From Dimorphilus gyrociliatus (Eukaryota > Annelida > Polychaeta > Dinophilidae): a stretch of 64,000 nt of DNA. Location: contig CAJFCJ010000014.1 in the NCBI GenBank assembly GCA_904063045.1, positions 434,001-498,000 of the forward strand, given 5' to 3'. A program made the translations under genes and the position numbers. Positions 46,216-60,800 of the stretch are shown piece after piece. Positions within the stretch are counted from its first letter, which is position 1, and the number at the start of each line of letters is the position of its first letter. A model generated the notes under the pieces. The model was given only the letters and a program-made list of their open reading frames with translations, ran no database searches and was not told where the DNA came from.

Positions 46216-49163
46216 AAAGTTCAAACTCGACTATACTGTATATACAAGCATATAAAGTTACTACTTTTATTACTAATATACAAGGTACAAGGTAGTACAG
46301 TACACTAGTTTCTTTTTTATTTACTAATAAAATGATTACTTTTAACTTTACGTAATAAAATTTTATAAAGATTGTAAAAAAAAAAGAGAATATAAACATT
46401 TCTTTTTATATTTACTCTTTCCTTTAACAAAGGATTCTTCCGGAAATTAAAAAGTAACGCCTTTTAGCAATAGCTATTTAAAATAATTCAAATTTATTTC
46501 GCACAACACCGATAAAGCATCACTGAGACAGATATGCTCCTCTATTTTTTTGTTCATTAATATAAAAAACAAAAAAACAAACATAATATATTAATCATGA
46601 ATATTCATTATACAATATTATTATATATATATATATTTACATAATAATATAAACTTTTAATTAAGAGAAAAAAAAACCCTTTGGACGGAATTTGATAGGG
46701 AATTTTTTCATAAAGAAAAAGAAATGGATTGTGATTTTAGTTGTTACAAAAAACAAAATTATAAACATATTAGTTAGAATTATCACAGTTTTTGCTTCGA
46801 TACACTGCAATCAAATACTGTCTACATTAGATGCGGTACACTATCATCTGTGTACCTGTGAATAAATAAGCCAAACCATTACAACATCAATAGAAAATTA
46901 GTTCAAATTTTCTGTTTTTTTGTTACAACACCAAAATTAAAAAAAAAAAGCAAATCATCTATAAAAAAGCTATAAAAAAAAATACAACAATAATTAACTA
47001 ACTATCTAATTAATTAATTAATTAATTAAGTAACTAACCTACTTTTAAAAAAAAAAAGTTATCTTTCCCATTTTTTTAGTACACTATACAATTTTCTGTT
47101 TTTCTAAATTGGCACACAAACACCGACAAACATCTTTTTTCATAATTAATCCAAAAAAAAAAAAGAGAAAAAACAAAACAAACAAAACCAAAACATAGTT
47201 AAAATTGTGCAATAATTATAAATGATAATCGATAGATTAAGAAAGATAAAGGGAGAAAGGAAAGATTAAAAACCACTATTCTTGTTTGTTCGTAGAAGGT
47301 GTGTGGGGGGAGGGGGGAGAACAAACATTACTTATTTTCTGTCTACGACTAGCTTCTCTTCTTTTATCATTTTTTTTATCAAATGACGACGGCAAACCAA
47401 TTAAAAAAAATAGTTAAAAAAAATAGGTGTGAAGTTGCTAACGTTTGTTCTTGTTCTGTTTTGATTCTAGTAGTAGAAGTAGTGGTAGTGTTGTCGATGT
47501 TATTATTGATGGTGGTGGTCGTAGTGGTCGTGGTGGTAGTGGTGGTGGAATAAAACACTACTTTCTCACACTAAAAACTTGCGTGTGTAGTGATTTAGAA
47601 GAAGATTAAGAAAGGGCGAAGAAGATAGATGAAGAAAACAAACAGAGAAAAGAAACCCAACTTTTGGCACATATTGGAACAGTGCAGTTTGTTTTTTTTT
47701 TCTTTTTTTTTGTCTTTTTGTTTTCGTAAAGAGAAAAAAAAATCAAATAAAAAAAAAAGAACTTTAATTCTTTTTCTTGTTGTAATAATGAAGCGAGTAT
47801 TTTTTTCTTCTTGCCAAAATCAGCGTCCTAGATTTAATGAAAAAAAAAAGATAAGGCTTTATAACTTTACTTTGGCCTATATGATATACTTACAACTACA
47901 TTCCAATAGTAGTAGAGGGGGAGGGGCAGGGGGGACAAAGAGAGTAGAACGTTCAGAAGATTGTGTATTTATGTGCTAGTGTGTGTATGTGTGTCGGTGT
48001 ATGAGTGTGTATATAAGAGGTAGAGAGTGTGTATGTGTGTGACAGAGCGAGAGAGGAAGAGTCGGTATGGGACTGGGTGGGGGAGAATACAACAAGAGAA
48101 GACTTTGAATATTTCGTATTATCGTTTGTTGTTTGCGTATTTTCTGAAAGAAACACGAACCTCTGATTAAGTAAATATATGCAAAAGACCAATCAATAAA
48201 GCTATTAGAAACGTGATTGAACATTTTCATTTATAATCTCTATTGCTAATTGACAAAAGACAGAATCTTACGTTCATATAGTAGTCAATAGCTTAGATTT
48301 AAGGTTTGTGAAAATATCATACCTATTTAAAAACTCGCTTGATCGTCATTCAATTCGAGAGAATAAGAAAAAATACGGAGAAAATCTCCTTATTTTTCTT
48401 CTTCCTTCTCCTTTTCGTATTCTTTTATTGTTTTAGTTTAGTTAATAATTCAAATCTCCCCTTCTTCCTCCTCGTACTCTCTGAATCTCCAGAAAAAACC
48501 AAATTCTTTATCATTTCCAAATAATATTCAGTCCTTCGAAAGGGAATCCGCCTTCCCTTCCCCCTCTTTAGAATTGATTAACGTCACAACATTATCAAAT
48601 GCAGTTGACGGGAATGCAGTATTTAAGGAAAAAGCTGTAAAAAAAAATATTATAGAAAATTGTAAACGATATTTAAACTCCGTTCAAACTTGTTCAAGAG
48701 TTATGAACGTGTTTCGGGTATTATTATTATTTTTTAATGCAAATAGTAGGCCTTGCAAAAAGATTTCTTTTTAGAGTTCGATAGCGATAAGACTCTCGTT
48801 ATAAGTATTAAAAAATATATGACTGATAAGCCTAATCGTCGACTCCTGTCGCAAATTTCGTTCAATTTCTGTATTAATCTAAGCAATATAGTCTATATTG
48901 AAATTTATTAAAAATCTCTCTTTTGATGTTTAAGAGAAAAATCATTCTCTTCATGCCTTTCTTCTTTTCTCACATCATTGATTAAAATATTCTATTGAAC
49001 ACCAATTAAAACGATACGTATATAGAATAAACTATATTCACTAACATAGTATATATACATATTGGTAGAATGCTAAATTCTCTTCCCTAATTACTGTTCA
49101 TTAGGAAAAGAGAGATAAGAAATAGGTGCGGCCTAAAATAAACTTTTATAGCGTTAAACTTAC

Positions 49164-49230
49164 CGTTCCGCTGACTTTGAACGCTTAGCCTGCAATCGAA
49201 GTTGTCCGGGACTACGCCGCCTTTTATAGA
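49164..49230 (-). promoter_or_regulatory. Candidate minus-strand TATA promoter and first exon
   Basis: On the minus strand TCTATAAAAG (49230-49221) is followed about 60 nt later by CGGAACG and a consensus donor GTAAGTTTA (donor at 49163-49162). The surrounding 140 nt are far more GC-rich than the flanks. That is the look of a TATA promoter with a short non-coding first exon reading leftward. I could not find its downstream exons. Confidence 0.35.
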
Positions 49231-49871
49231 CGAGTTGAACGCGCCGAACACGCCTAAACGCGTTTATTAAACAGATTACGTTCCGATTGTTTCTATTATC
49301 TTTAAGTCGAATGCCCAACAAGAGTCTTTAAGCAATGTGTCAGGGCAGGAAAGAAAGGAAATAACCCTTTTATTTTTTTTTACTTTTTAACCCCTCCTTC
49401 TTTTCCCATTTATCCGTACACGTCTCATTTTCTAACCCCGCCCCTTATCCCCTTTTTGGCTATTTTTATCTTGAGGCTTACGTAAGGACTAAGAGACGAA
49501 TGAAAGAAGAGAGAGAGAGAGAGAGAAAAGGAGTGAATGAGTGGGTGAAAAAAAAAGAGAGAGAGAGAAGGCGGAGGAGAAGACATTCCATTTGCCGCTC
49601 CCATTTAATATGCATATATACCTTGTATATGTTTTTTTCCACCCAAGTTTATTATTATACTTAATAAACATATTAAGAAAAAACTACTAAAAGATTCGTT
49701 TAAACAAGCCGACATATTTTTCTTTTTTACTTAATTCTAGTAATTTGAATCTTTCTCCGCTCACCAACCGCACGCACGCCACCTATTGTTTGCACGATAC
49801 CCTGTTTACGCGGGTAAATATTCGAAAAATAATCTCTGCTTCACTCTGCATTTTTTTTTAAAAACAACAAT

Positions 49872-52338
49872 ATGTTCCTAGTCGTCCTTTTGTTAAGCTT
49901 GAAATTTTGTACGGGTATGTAGTCACTTTCTTTTCCCTTTTCTCTTTGTCTGTTCCTAATCTCCTTCTTCCTCCCTTTTTTCCCCCCCTCTTTTCCACAT
50001 CTCCCACCCTTAACCTCCTTTCCTTCTCTACGAATAGTTTTCGTCTTCCTTTTCAGCGACGACTCCATTCCCGTGTAATGGATTGTTCTTTGAAGATTAC
50101 TGTTATATCTTGTCAGAAAAGTTCCTTACGTGGGAAAAGGCTGAGGATGAGTGTAAAAAAACTGGTGGAACTTTAGCTACCGTTCCAACTACAACTATCA
50201 ACAAAAAACTTAAGGATGTACTAATTAAATCTAGCGCTTTAGACGCATCGTGGATCGGTGGTCAAGAAAGGGAATTTCTATGGATGTGGGTAACCGACGG
50301 TTCGCTCTTAGCCGCGCAAGGGTGCTATAAAGATAAACCAAACGATAGAGATTTGAGCGTTGTTGTTGAAATTCCTCTTCTATTACCTTCTAAGTGTATG
50401 TCAAGCTGCAAGGCCAGAGGTTACACTTACGCCGCCGTTCAGGTTTGATTACTTTTTACGTCCTTAAAAAACAAAAAAAAATAACGGTCAATTAAAATCT
50501 TATGTTCAGAATGGAAAAGATTGTTTTTGCGGTAATTCATTCGGCAAACACGGTTTTCAAGCAAATGGATGTAAAAAGTCGTGTTCAGGAAGTATACCAG
50601 GAACGGTTGCTTGGTGCGGTGGCGTCAATCAAAACTTTATTTGGAGAGTAGATGGTATTTATCAATATTTGTCTTTATATAGATTAACTTCTTATTTATA
50701 AATGTATTTTTAAAAGGGAAAGAGAAAATTCCCCTTTACTACATTTATTATGAATATAGATTATATAAGATAATTACCTAACCGTTAATCTTTAATCTCT
50801 CTTACTACATCGCTTGCTTATTTATTTCTCTATCTATCTATCTATCCCTCTACAGGAACCTATTCCCTATTCGGCTACGGTCAACCCAACAACTATAGAG
50901 GTTATCAACATTGCGGAGTGTTTGATACCAAAATTAGTAATAAATTCGCCGATGAAGAATGTAGAAAATTATTGGGATTTATATGCGATATCAGTTAGTA
51001 TACTTTAGGCCTATACTTGTTAAATATTAACATTAAAAATATTTTAAATATTTTTCCCTTTCCAACTAAACTAAGAACATTCTTTTTGTATTTTGAAAAA
51101 GGATTTGAATGGTGCAGAAATTCTCTCGACTATTTTAAGAATGAAACGTCTGGAAGATGCTATTATATAAGTCCCAGTGTTCCTCAACGATATTCTTGGT
51201 ATACGGCTAGACAAAAGTGTATTGATCTTGGGGGTGATCTGGTAAAAGTCGATTCTCTAGACAAACACAACGATATGATAGAATATATCAAAATATCTAG
51301 AGAAAGGGTGGACGACAAGAAAAAGAGAATAGTTCAATATTGGATGGGTATGTCTAAAGGCGGTTGGACTTGGAGCGGAGGTGAACCATTCGGTTTTAAT
51401 AATTGGGGAGATCGTCAACCAGACGACGAAAATCACAAGTGTATTACACTAGATCCATCTCTTGACTACGAGTGGAACGATGAAGATTGTCAAGAGTTAA
51501 GGAGGTTTATCTGTAGATACGGTACGTTAAAAAAAAAAAGAGAGAGAGATAAGAGTCTAATCTCTTAACGAGAACGTAAAATAGTACTTTATCACCTTAT
51601 TTTATATACATGTACTATATTATATTTCTGCTAGACAGTTAAGCATTGTTTAATCTTTATCAAAGGGAAAGGAAAAGTTCCCACACCACCTACTCTACCA
51701 CCAGTTGAAACTTCTACTAGACAAAAAACAACTAAAACTACCCAAATAAAAACTACACCAACAACAATTAAAAAATCTAGCTCAACTTTATTAACAACTC
51801 CTAAGCAAACAACTTATCAAAATACCGTCGAACCGTCCGAAGGAAATCGTATTAAAGATGACGGTCTTAGCAGTCTAGAAATAGGTTTGCTTTGTTTATA
51901 TTTGAATTTTTTTACACAATTAATAATAATCTGTCTTCTACATTGTTTACCTTTATTCAAACAAAACGATTCGTGTTCGTCTATTGTATAGGATTAATCA
52001 TCTTTTTGACGATATTGGCTATATTACTATTTATAGGCCTATTAATCCTATGCTGCTATTGCGCTACTAAAAGAGATAGAAAGTAAGTGTTTATAAATAA
52101 TCTCTAGCTTTTTAAGGATTAAAAACAATTGTTAAATTATAATAGAATTCATCCGAAGACAAAGTCATTTAATGGATTTGACGCAAGAGAAGAAGCCAAA
52201 ATACCTAATTGCGGCAGACCATCGGATTTATTCGTAATTGATCCATATAATATCAATTATCCGGCTGGGCATTCAAAGTATATTAAAGAGTATCCAGTGA
52301 ATCAAATAGACGATCAAACAGTATTAATGAAATATTAA
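49872..52338 (+). CDS. C-type lectin receptor with WSC domain nested in the first lectin fold
   Basis: Exons 49872-49914, 50057-50442, 50510-50654, 50856-50993, 51102-51521, 51666-51884, 51992-52082 and 52146-52338 give 544 aa. After a signal peptide the first lectin-like fold begins (LTWEKAEDECKKTGGTLATV, to about residue 99). It is interrupted by a WSC domain (GCYKDKP at 103 to WCGGVNQNF at 186) and resumes with YGQPNNYRGYQHCGV...DEECRKLLGFIC (187-237). A complete second C-type lectin domain (about 241-377) has QPD and WND calcium/sugar motifs of the galactose-binding type and ends RRFICRY. A Thr/Ser/Pro stalk, a membrane helix (GLIIFLTILAILLFIGLLIL) and a 63-aa cytoplasmic tail follow. A surface carbohydrate receptor is inferred; no ligand is known. 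Confidence 0.87.
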
Positions 52339-52847
52339 TATAATTATTATATGTATATTTGATTATATAATAATTAAATTGTATATTTAAATAAACCGTT
52401 TTGTATTGTTATATATAACGAACTAGTTATACAAGTTATTATACTTCTTTTAGGTTCGGTAAATAAATACAACTTAAACGAGCATACCTATAAAAAGAGA
52501 GATAGAGAGAAAAAAGTAAAGTAGGCGCGATAGGTGTCAATGAATCACGTAGAAAAACAACGACATATGCGTATACACATATTGAATGAGAGGGAAGGAG
52601 AGAGGATAATAGAAAGGGATAAATGGTAGATGATGGAATGAGGGAACGAGAGAAGGGAGGTAAAGAAGGAAAGAAGAGAGAGACAGAGACAGAGAGAGAG
52701 AGAGTCTTATTAACATCTGTAATTTTTGTTCAAGTGATAAAAATATATGTAAATTAACAGGTGTAATACTGTAATAATATATATATATAAACTCTATTCA
52801 TGAGTTATATTGTTTGGGATCCATTTTATTCATATATTATTATAAAT
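52339..52847. other. Intergenic spacer with purine-rich tract
   Basis: 509 nt. The plus strand from about 52584 to 52704 is nearly all A and G (GA repeats with GGGAGG variants). The lectin-gene 3' UTR and the promoter of the next gene must lie here. There is no coding signal. Confidence 0.6.
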
Positions 52848-55089
52848 ATGAATATATTTTCATCCATAATTCTCTTCGCATTTCTCGTAAGGAAACCCTT
52901 TTCTATATTTAACTTTTACTTCGTTAAAGTCTCTTAATGCTTTCAATCTTTTCCCATTTGATAAAATACTAAAGGGATTGACAATTTGTCATCCATTCGA
53001 AGATTATGTTAACAAAGTAGACCCTGAATATGGTTATAATGAAATTCAAAGATTAGAGGAAGATGATAAGACTATCGTTATTCTCAATCAGACAACTCTA
53101 AGATGGATGGATGGTAAATTATTGATTGTTGTTATTAAACAATTGTACATAAATATATATATATTTATGCCTATAGACACGTTTTCGAATCGTCCTTTGT
53201 GGTACAATTACATTGCTGTTGTTATACCGAAAACAATTAAGGTTAAAGACTCTGCCCTTATGTTTATCGGTTTGGGTAGAAATGATGATCCTGCGCCGGA
53301 TCCCGAAGAAGATATCTTTATCTATGAATTAGGTCAATTCGCAGTTAATACCGGAGCTGTTGCAGGTATTTTATATAATATACCAAATCAACCTATCCGA
53401 TTTCCGGTAGATATTTTAATATAAAACCAATAATTAAGATATAAGTAAAATTTTCTTATGATTCTAATAGGGAGACGAAAAGGATAGAGTTGAAGATGAT
53501 ATTATTTCTAAAACTTGGAGAATTTTTATGGATACACCAAAAGCGGAGAGAAATCCTGAAATGTTACTTAACTTTCCAATGGGAAAAGCTGCAGTTAGAA
53601 GTATGGACACCATAACTGATTTTTGCAAGAATGAAAATAGTGAATTAGACGTTCAAAAGTATTTTTTAACCGGACCAAGCAAGGTAAATGAAATCTAATT
53701 TAAAATATAACTGATACGTTTATGATTGTTCTATTTACTTTTTATTATTCGCTAAAGAGAGGATGGACTGTATATATGGCTGCAGCCGTTGATAGTAGAG
53801 TTTTTGGAATGGCACCAATGTGTATTGGTATTGCCAATATGATACCTGTAAGTTGATTAATTACAATTTATAGGCCTAAACTTTGTTAAAATTATAATAA
53901 TTAACACAGAGTTTAAGAGAGCATCACCGTTCAATCGAAGGTTGGTCCGTCTTCTTTTACGACTATTGGGCGCAAAACCTAACTGCTAGATTAGACAATC
54001 AAGAAACAAAAGATTTAGCTGAAATGGTCGATCCTTACGGTAATAAAAGAACAAAAAATGAAATATGTGTTTACAATTTTGACAAACAAATCGTTAATTA
54101 TTTAATATATACAGTATATATAACTTATTTAAATGCTTTAATTATACCATAACAGAATTTATTGGAAATTATACAATGCCTTCATTCATCGTTACGGCAA
54201 GTAACGATGAGTTCTTTATGTTAGACTCAAACAAGTTCTCTTTCGACAGTTACCCTGGTGTCCATTATCAATGGTAAAGTTTTATAGTTGTATAAGAGAG
54301 AGGTCTATTAATAGATTATTATTATTATTATTATTATTACCAATATAGGGTTGTAGAAAATGCTAATCATTACTTTATTGGTCGATTTGAGAAGGTAAGA
54401 GTTAACTACGAAGGTATATTTACAAAATTGGTATCTGGTACCGAATGGCCAAGATTTACTTCAAGATCAGCCGCCGTAAGTAAAAAAATAATTGAATAGA
54501 ATTTATTTTCTTTTTATCTTCTCTTTCTTCTTATTCAATTAAAAGTAATGTTTTCTTTAAGGATGAAAATAGCGGTTTTATTGAAGTTACAAGTGAAACC
54601 CCTCCAGTAAGAGTTACCGGTTACGCTGCAGTAACAACTCCTCAAACTCCAGGGTAGGAAAGAGAAATATATATTCATTCTATTGTTCCTTTTAAACCTT
54701 TTCTTCGTTTCTTCTCTTTGTAGAAGAGATTTCCGTCAATTTATTAGCGGTGGAATTGGACCAGATGATTTACCCATATTCAATGATATTGAATACGTAG
54801 AAGTTCCTGTTCAAAGTTTGGTATGTATATTATTAAATTATATTGTTTATTTACTTCTAACTAACTGACAATTTCCCACCTTTTTTGTTTGTTTTCTTAA
54901 CAGCCAAACAATAGATATATGCTAAGTTCTCTAAAACCTAGCAGAGGGTATAGAGGAATGTTCATAGAATTGGAATATAATGGTACTGATGGAAAAACTT
55001 TCAGTCTATCTTCTCCACCACTAGTCGTTCCTAACACCTTTACCATTGATCCCTGTTCAGGTGAATCTTGTAGAGGAGTAATCGTTTAA
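52848..55089 (+). CDS. PhoPQ-activated protein / AprA-family secreted protein
   Basis: Eleven exons (52848-52886, 52975-53113, 53177-53406, 53471-53683, 53758-53847, 53910-54039, 54156-54273, 54349-54475, 54562-54653, 54724-54820, 54904-55089) give 486 aa. A signal peptide (MNIFSSIILFAFL) leads to DYVNKVDPEYGY, LWYNYIAVVIPK, VAGILYNIPNQPIRF, FLTGPSKRGWTVYMAAAVDSRV and VVENANHYF. These are the landmark blocks of the PhoPQ-activated pathogenicity-related family (bacterial PqaA) and of Dictyostelium AprA, a secreted autocrine repressor of proliferation. The fold is predicted alpha/beta-hydrolase-like: GPSKRGW replaces the nucleophile elbow and the late NANHYF could supply the histidine. Role in animals is unknown. 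Ten resident introns exclude bacterial contamination. A donor-like GTAAGA at 54395 is skipped because the frame runs on to 54475. Confidence 0.88.
54315..54339. repeat. (ATT)n microsatellite
   Basis: Eight or so ATT units immediately before an acceptor in intron 7 of the AprA-family gene. Confidence 0.9.
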
Positions 55090-55717
55090 ATAATTTAGAG
55101 GCGACATCTATATTTGCAATTGTAACTATTCGTTTACTTGACAATATAAATCGTACCATTTCATTAATAAAACTTCGTTTGAAATATGAATAAAACACTA
55201 GATGGCGTAATTAAGTAGATTTTTTTATTTCGTTCTTTATAAATAAAAGGTTGTTTTGTAAAAGGGATAATGACGTCAGATTACATAACAATTCGATATA
55301 GTTGAAAGGTTAGAGGGAGAGAGAGAGAAAGAAAGAGAAAGAGAAAGAGAGAGAGAAGAAAAATATGTCGAAACTAGCAGATAAATGATAAGACATCTTC
55401 TATATACTTAAAAGATAATAAGGAAAGCACGTAGATTGCTGTATAATACAGAGTGGCGCCAGCAATTAATGCATACGTACACGAAAACTTATATATATTG
55501 GTCTAATACACTCACACACACTTACACACACACACACACACACACTTGCATATATTCATACATACACACTTACACTCTCACAGGCTCTCATACACACCCC
55601 ACGTAAAGGGTATTTCGGTCAGACTGCAAATTTCTTTGCAGTAGAGCGCTAAGGCGAAAAAAAAAATTTTTCTTTGTATATTTAGCCTAATTTTTGGAAT
55701 AATATAAAGAAGAGAAA
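55090..55717. other. Intergenic spacer with GA and CA repeats
   Basis: 628 nt between the AprA-family gene and alpha-tubulin. A GA/GAAA tract lies at about 55315-55358 and a (CA)n tract at about 55511-55546. The tubulin promoter should be here, but no TATA or CCAAT element stands out. Confidence 0.6.
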
Positions 55718-57334
<1,617 letters not shown>

Positions 57335-57870
57335 AGCATATAAAAGAGTTGTTCTTTATCTGCTGCACTACTCTGACTGTATAACTTGTGCTATTTTTCG
57401 TTCCTTTTTATATAACGGCTAAAAAGTTTCGTCCTTTTTTTTTATCTATCATTTTTTCTTTCTCTCTATCTCTTTCTTTCTTTCTTTCTTTCTTTCTTTT
57501 TTCCCTTGTCTTATCAAAATTGCAATGTGCTCTTCTGGTATTTGATTCAATTTAGAATTGCATATTAAGACTTTAGCATAGGCCTATTACATGCGAAGTA
57601 AAAAAAATAATAATACCATCTAGCGGATTTTAGAAGAAATAGAATGACGTCATTGAATCTGTTTCCTCTTGGTTTGCAAATAATTACTCGTTAGATATTT
57701 TTTCTGGACTTTTGGCTATTATGGAAGAATATTTTAATTAGTATATTAACGAATTAACTACCGTCCTTTATAAATCGGCCGATTGGCAAATATATTTAGA
57801 GCAAGAAGAGTCTTTTTGAATAAATATTATTTACGAATTTTCGTGCGAGACCTATAAACCGTGCGTAACT
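57335..57870. other. Intergenic spacer with pyrimidine repeats
   Basis: 536 nt. A CTTT/CT-rich tract spans about 57450-57500, and TAGGCCTA occurs at 57579. The tubulin 3' UTR and the promoter of the next gene lie here. No frame is seen. Confidence 0.55.
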
Positions 57871-60800
57871 ATGCTTCGACAACATAAATTGTGTAAAGTG
57901 ATATCTACCTGCTACTCTGGTGATTTTGTAGAAGAGAGAAAAGTAATTAGGGATTCGGTTAGTATAACTTCTATCAATTAAATTAGTAGGTTTATTAATG
58001 ATATTTAATGAGAATTAAGAAATTGCCTAATTACGCAATATCATTCTACAGGTCATGAATAAATTTCGAAATTGGTGCGAATCTAAAGGGGTAAAAGTTC
58101 ATTATTCCGAAATTGTTTGGGTAAGTGTATGGCAAGGTTGCAAAAGGTCATATTTTGGCGAGGGAGAAAGGGATATTTTAAGGGAGTAGAAGGGCAATAC
58201 AAGGATGATGTTATATGAGGATAAGAGAAAGTTTATGGATGTAAATAGAAAGAATATTATACATTTGTATAACATTCATTCATTAATTTATTTATCAATT
58301 AGTTTATTCTTCTATTGTTTATTATCTCATTTAAACATAATATACAATATATAGAGTATGTATGCATATTAATTATATTGTCAATCTTCTCTATAGGGAA
58401 GTAAGAAAAACCCTACAAATTCCGCTAGGCCTATAGGTAAAATTGATCACTCAATAAGTTTATCGGATCTATGCGAATTGGAAAGTATACAAAGGAACGA
58501 CGAGTTCGCCATCTTTCTAAATATATCATCGTAAGAAGAATTTCTCTTCTTTTGTCTAAATTTTTCAAATATAGAATAAGAAAACAAATAGAAAAGAAAC
58601 ATAACAGGGATTATCTTTTTACTAGGTCTACACTTGGATGGTTACCAATACGAAATACAGAACCAAATAGAAGATGTAGAAATAATACATTAAGAGATAG
58701 TTTCTGCCTGTCCGAAAGAGATTTAAACGCCTTATCATCAACGTACGGATCTGAGTCAACTCAAACAGAGAATTGTAAGTATTATATCTTTTATTTTTTT
58801 AACCTAGTTTCACATATTTTCTTTTTATTATTATTTTTTTAAATATATATTTAAATATAGAGTTTTTTTTTTCTCCCCTCTTTATTCAACACTATACAGC
58901 GGTCTTTTTACTAAGAAATGATCAGTTTTTAGCGAATATTACCAGAGGTGAACGATCTTTCTTCCCTGAGGATAATTTAGTTAGCGAAGGTTGTAAAATA
59001 TCTTATTGTCCGGTAAGAAAGACGAACGTTAATTACTTAATATACAGTATGATGTGAGATATCTATAATATTTTCAATAGGGAACATATGTTATTCCTTA
59101 TTCCTATGAAGATGTTAATTACGACGTTGAAAGAGATGATATACACGTTGAACTATCTCCACAATTCTCAGAGCAGGTAATTTATTTATTTATTTCAATA
59201 ATTAATTAGTTAATTATTAATAATTAAATTAAAAATTAATTATCTAGGTATTCAGAACAATTAGAAAGGTTGCCGAAGGAAATTTAAATCAATTAGGCCG
59301 ATGCTATAGCCAATTTTCTTCAATGAACAAAGAAATGCAGAATTATGTTAGTTTAAAATTGTCGGCTGACCTTGTTGGAGAAGCGATTGATATTAATTCC
59401 TTTAAAAAGGTAAGAGAAAAGAATAAAATCTTTTGACCTAAATTACGTACGTTAATTGGTTTGCTTTTTTTTTTTTATTTTTGCAGATTTGGAGTTACTT
59501 AACTGAAAATAAAGAATCTCAGAAATCACCTTTCCTACTTCACGGCGATGAGAAATCGGGAAAAAGTACACTTTTGTTAAATATACTTAAAAAATTACGT
59601 AATACTTTGGTGGAAGATTGTGAAATTCTATCACCATGGAAAGAGTCAGATCTTTTCGTGCATTTCATTGATGGTTTATCCATCCCAACTTCAACTTGTT
59701 TAAAAACTTTCCTTTTAAGAATGATAGAACAGTTAGATCTATTGGAGGCGGTAAGTTTAATAAATTAATTATCATTAATCAATAATATCGGTTAAATTAT
59801 TTATAAAAACAGGGAACTGTCCTACCAAAAGATGTTGCTAGTCTTTCTTACGTCTGCTATAAAGCCTTTTATAAGTATTCATCAAAATCGCGTATTGTTA
59901 TTGTTGATGGTCTTGATAAGGTAAATAAAAATTACCTTTAAAATTATGAATATTCAGCTAATTAAATATGCTAATCATGTTGTTAAATTGTCTTTTCAAA
60001 AAACAAAACATACACAACAAAAAAAACGATACAGTTTGAAAAGAACGTTTCAACTAGATTAGTTAGTTGGTTACCGAAGAAACTACCAAACAACGTTCGC
60101 ATAATTGTATCTTGCTCCACGAATAGTCCTCAATTTAAGACTCTATTGGAAAGAGACGAGAATATAGAACAAAGCCAAGTTGATAAACTTACAGATATTG
60201 CCCAACAAAAGCTGGCTATACAATTAATGCTAAAACGCAATTGGAGATTGCTACCTCAACAAACTGACGAATTAATTGTAACAAACCAAAAAGCTAATCC
60301 AACTTGGTTAGATATTGCTTGTAAACTATTGGCCGATGTTGAAAGCCGGAAGGAGCAATATACTCTAATAGAAAATTTACCATACGATTTAGAAGGGTTT
60401 GTTTGTTTATTTGTTTGCTTCTTTTAATATGCTCTTTTAATTATAATTATAATAATAATTCAATTTTTTATGGTGTGTTTTTTAGGGTCTTGGAGATGTT
60501 GATTGAAAGTTTAGAGGATACTTACGGTGGCATGCTGGTACAAACAATCTTATGTCTGTTAAAGATATCCTTTTCGGGATTAAGTGAAAAAGAATTAAAT
60601 GGTTTGGTAAAAGCTTCCACTAATTATCGTTTACCAAGCCTTTACGAAGAGAAAGGAGATAAAGAAGAATCGGAAAAGAACGAAAAGGAAACTCCAGCTG
60701 AAAATACTTTTAAAAATGTCGATTTAAAGAATATAGATTTGGTTTTAGCGGCTTTAAGGCCATTTATTAGTTTGTCAAAGCATTCTTTCCACTTTTTAGA

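Larger units (their letters stand above)
45744..49871. other. 4.1-kb non-coding tract rich in simple repeats
   Basis: The longest stretch here without a recognisable gene. It is packed with homopolymer A/T runs. It also has a (GAA)n block at about 46176-46215, AATT repeats near 47007-47030, a GGT/GGTCGT-rich patch at about 47505-47550, GT-rich sequence at 47978-48042, pyrimidine tracts at 48390-48480 and GA repeats at 49505-49570. The short ORFs present are low-complexity and differ on every strand. It may be a long 3' UTR of aldolase, a non-coding transcript, or regulatory DNA for the lectin gene downstream. A GC-richer island at 49140-49280 looks like a minus-strand promoter. Confidence 0.5.

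Noticed and set aside
47953..48230. Minus-strand ORFs rich in His/Thr/Ser in the 4.1-kb tract
   Set aside because: They are translations of a GT/CA repeat in two overlapping frames, with no sign of real coding.
49140..49280. A tRNA or small nuclear RNA in the GC-richer island
   Set aside because: No cloverleaf B-box or snRNA motifs are visible; a promoter reading fits better.
54395..54475. An intron starting at GTAAGA 54395 in the AprA-family gene
   Set aside because: The frame continues with family-like sequence to a better donor at 54476, and no acceptor lies in between.
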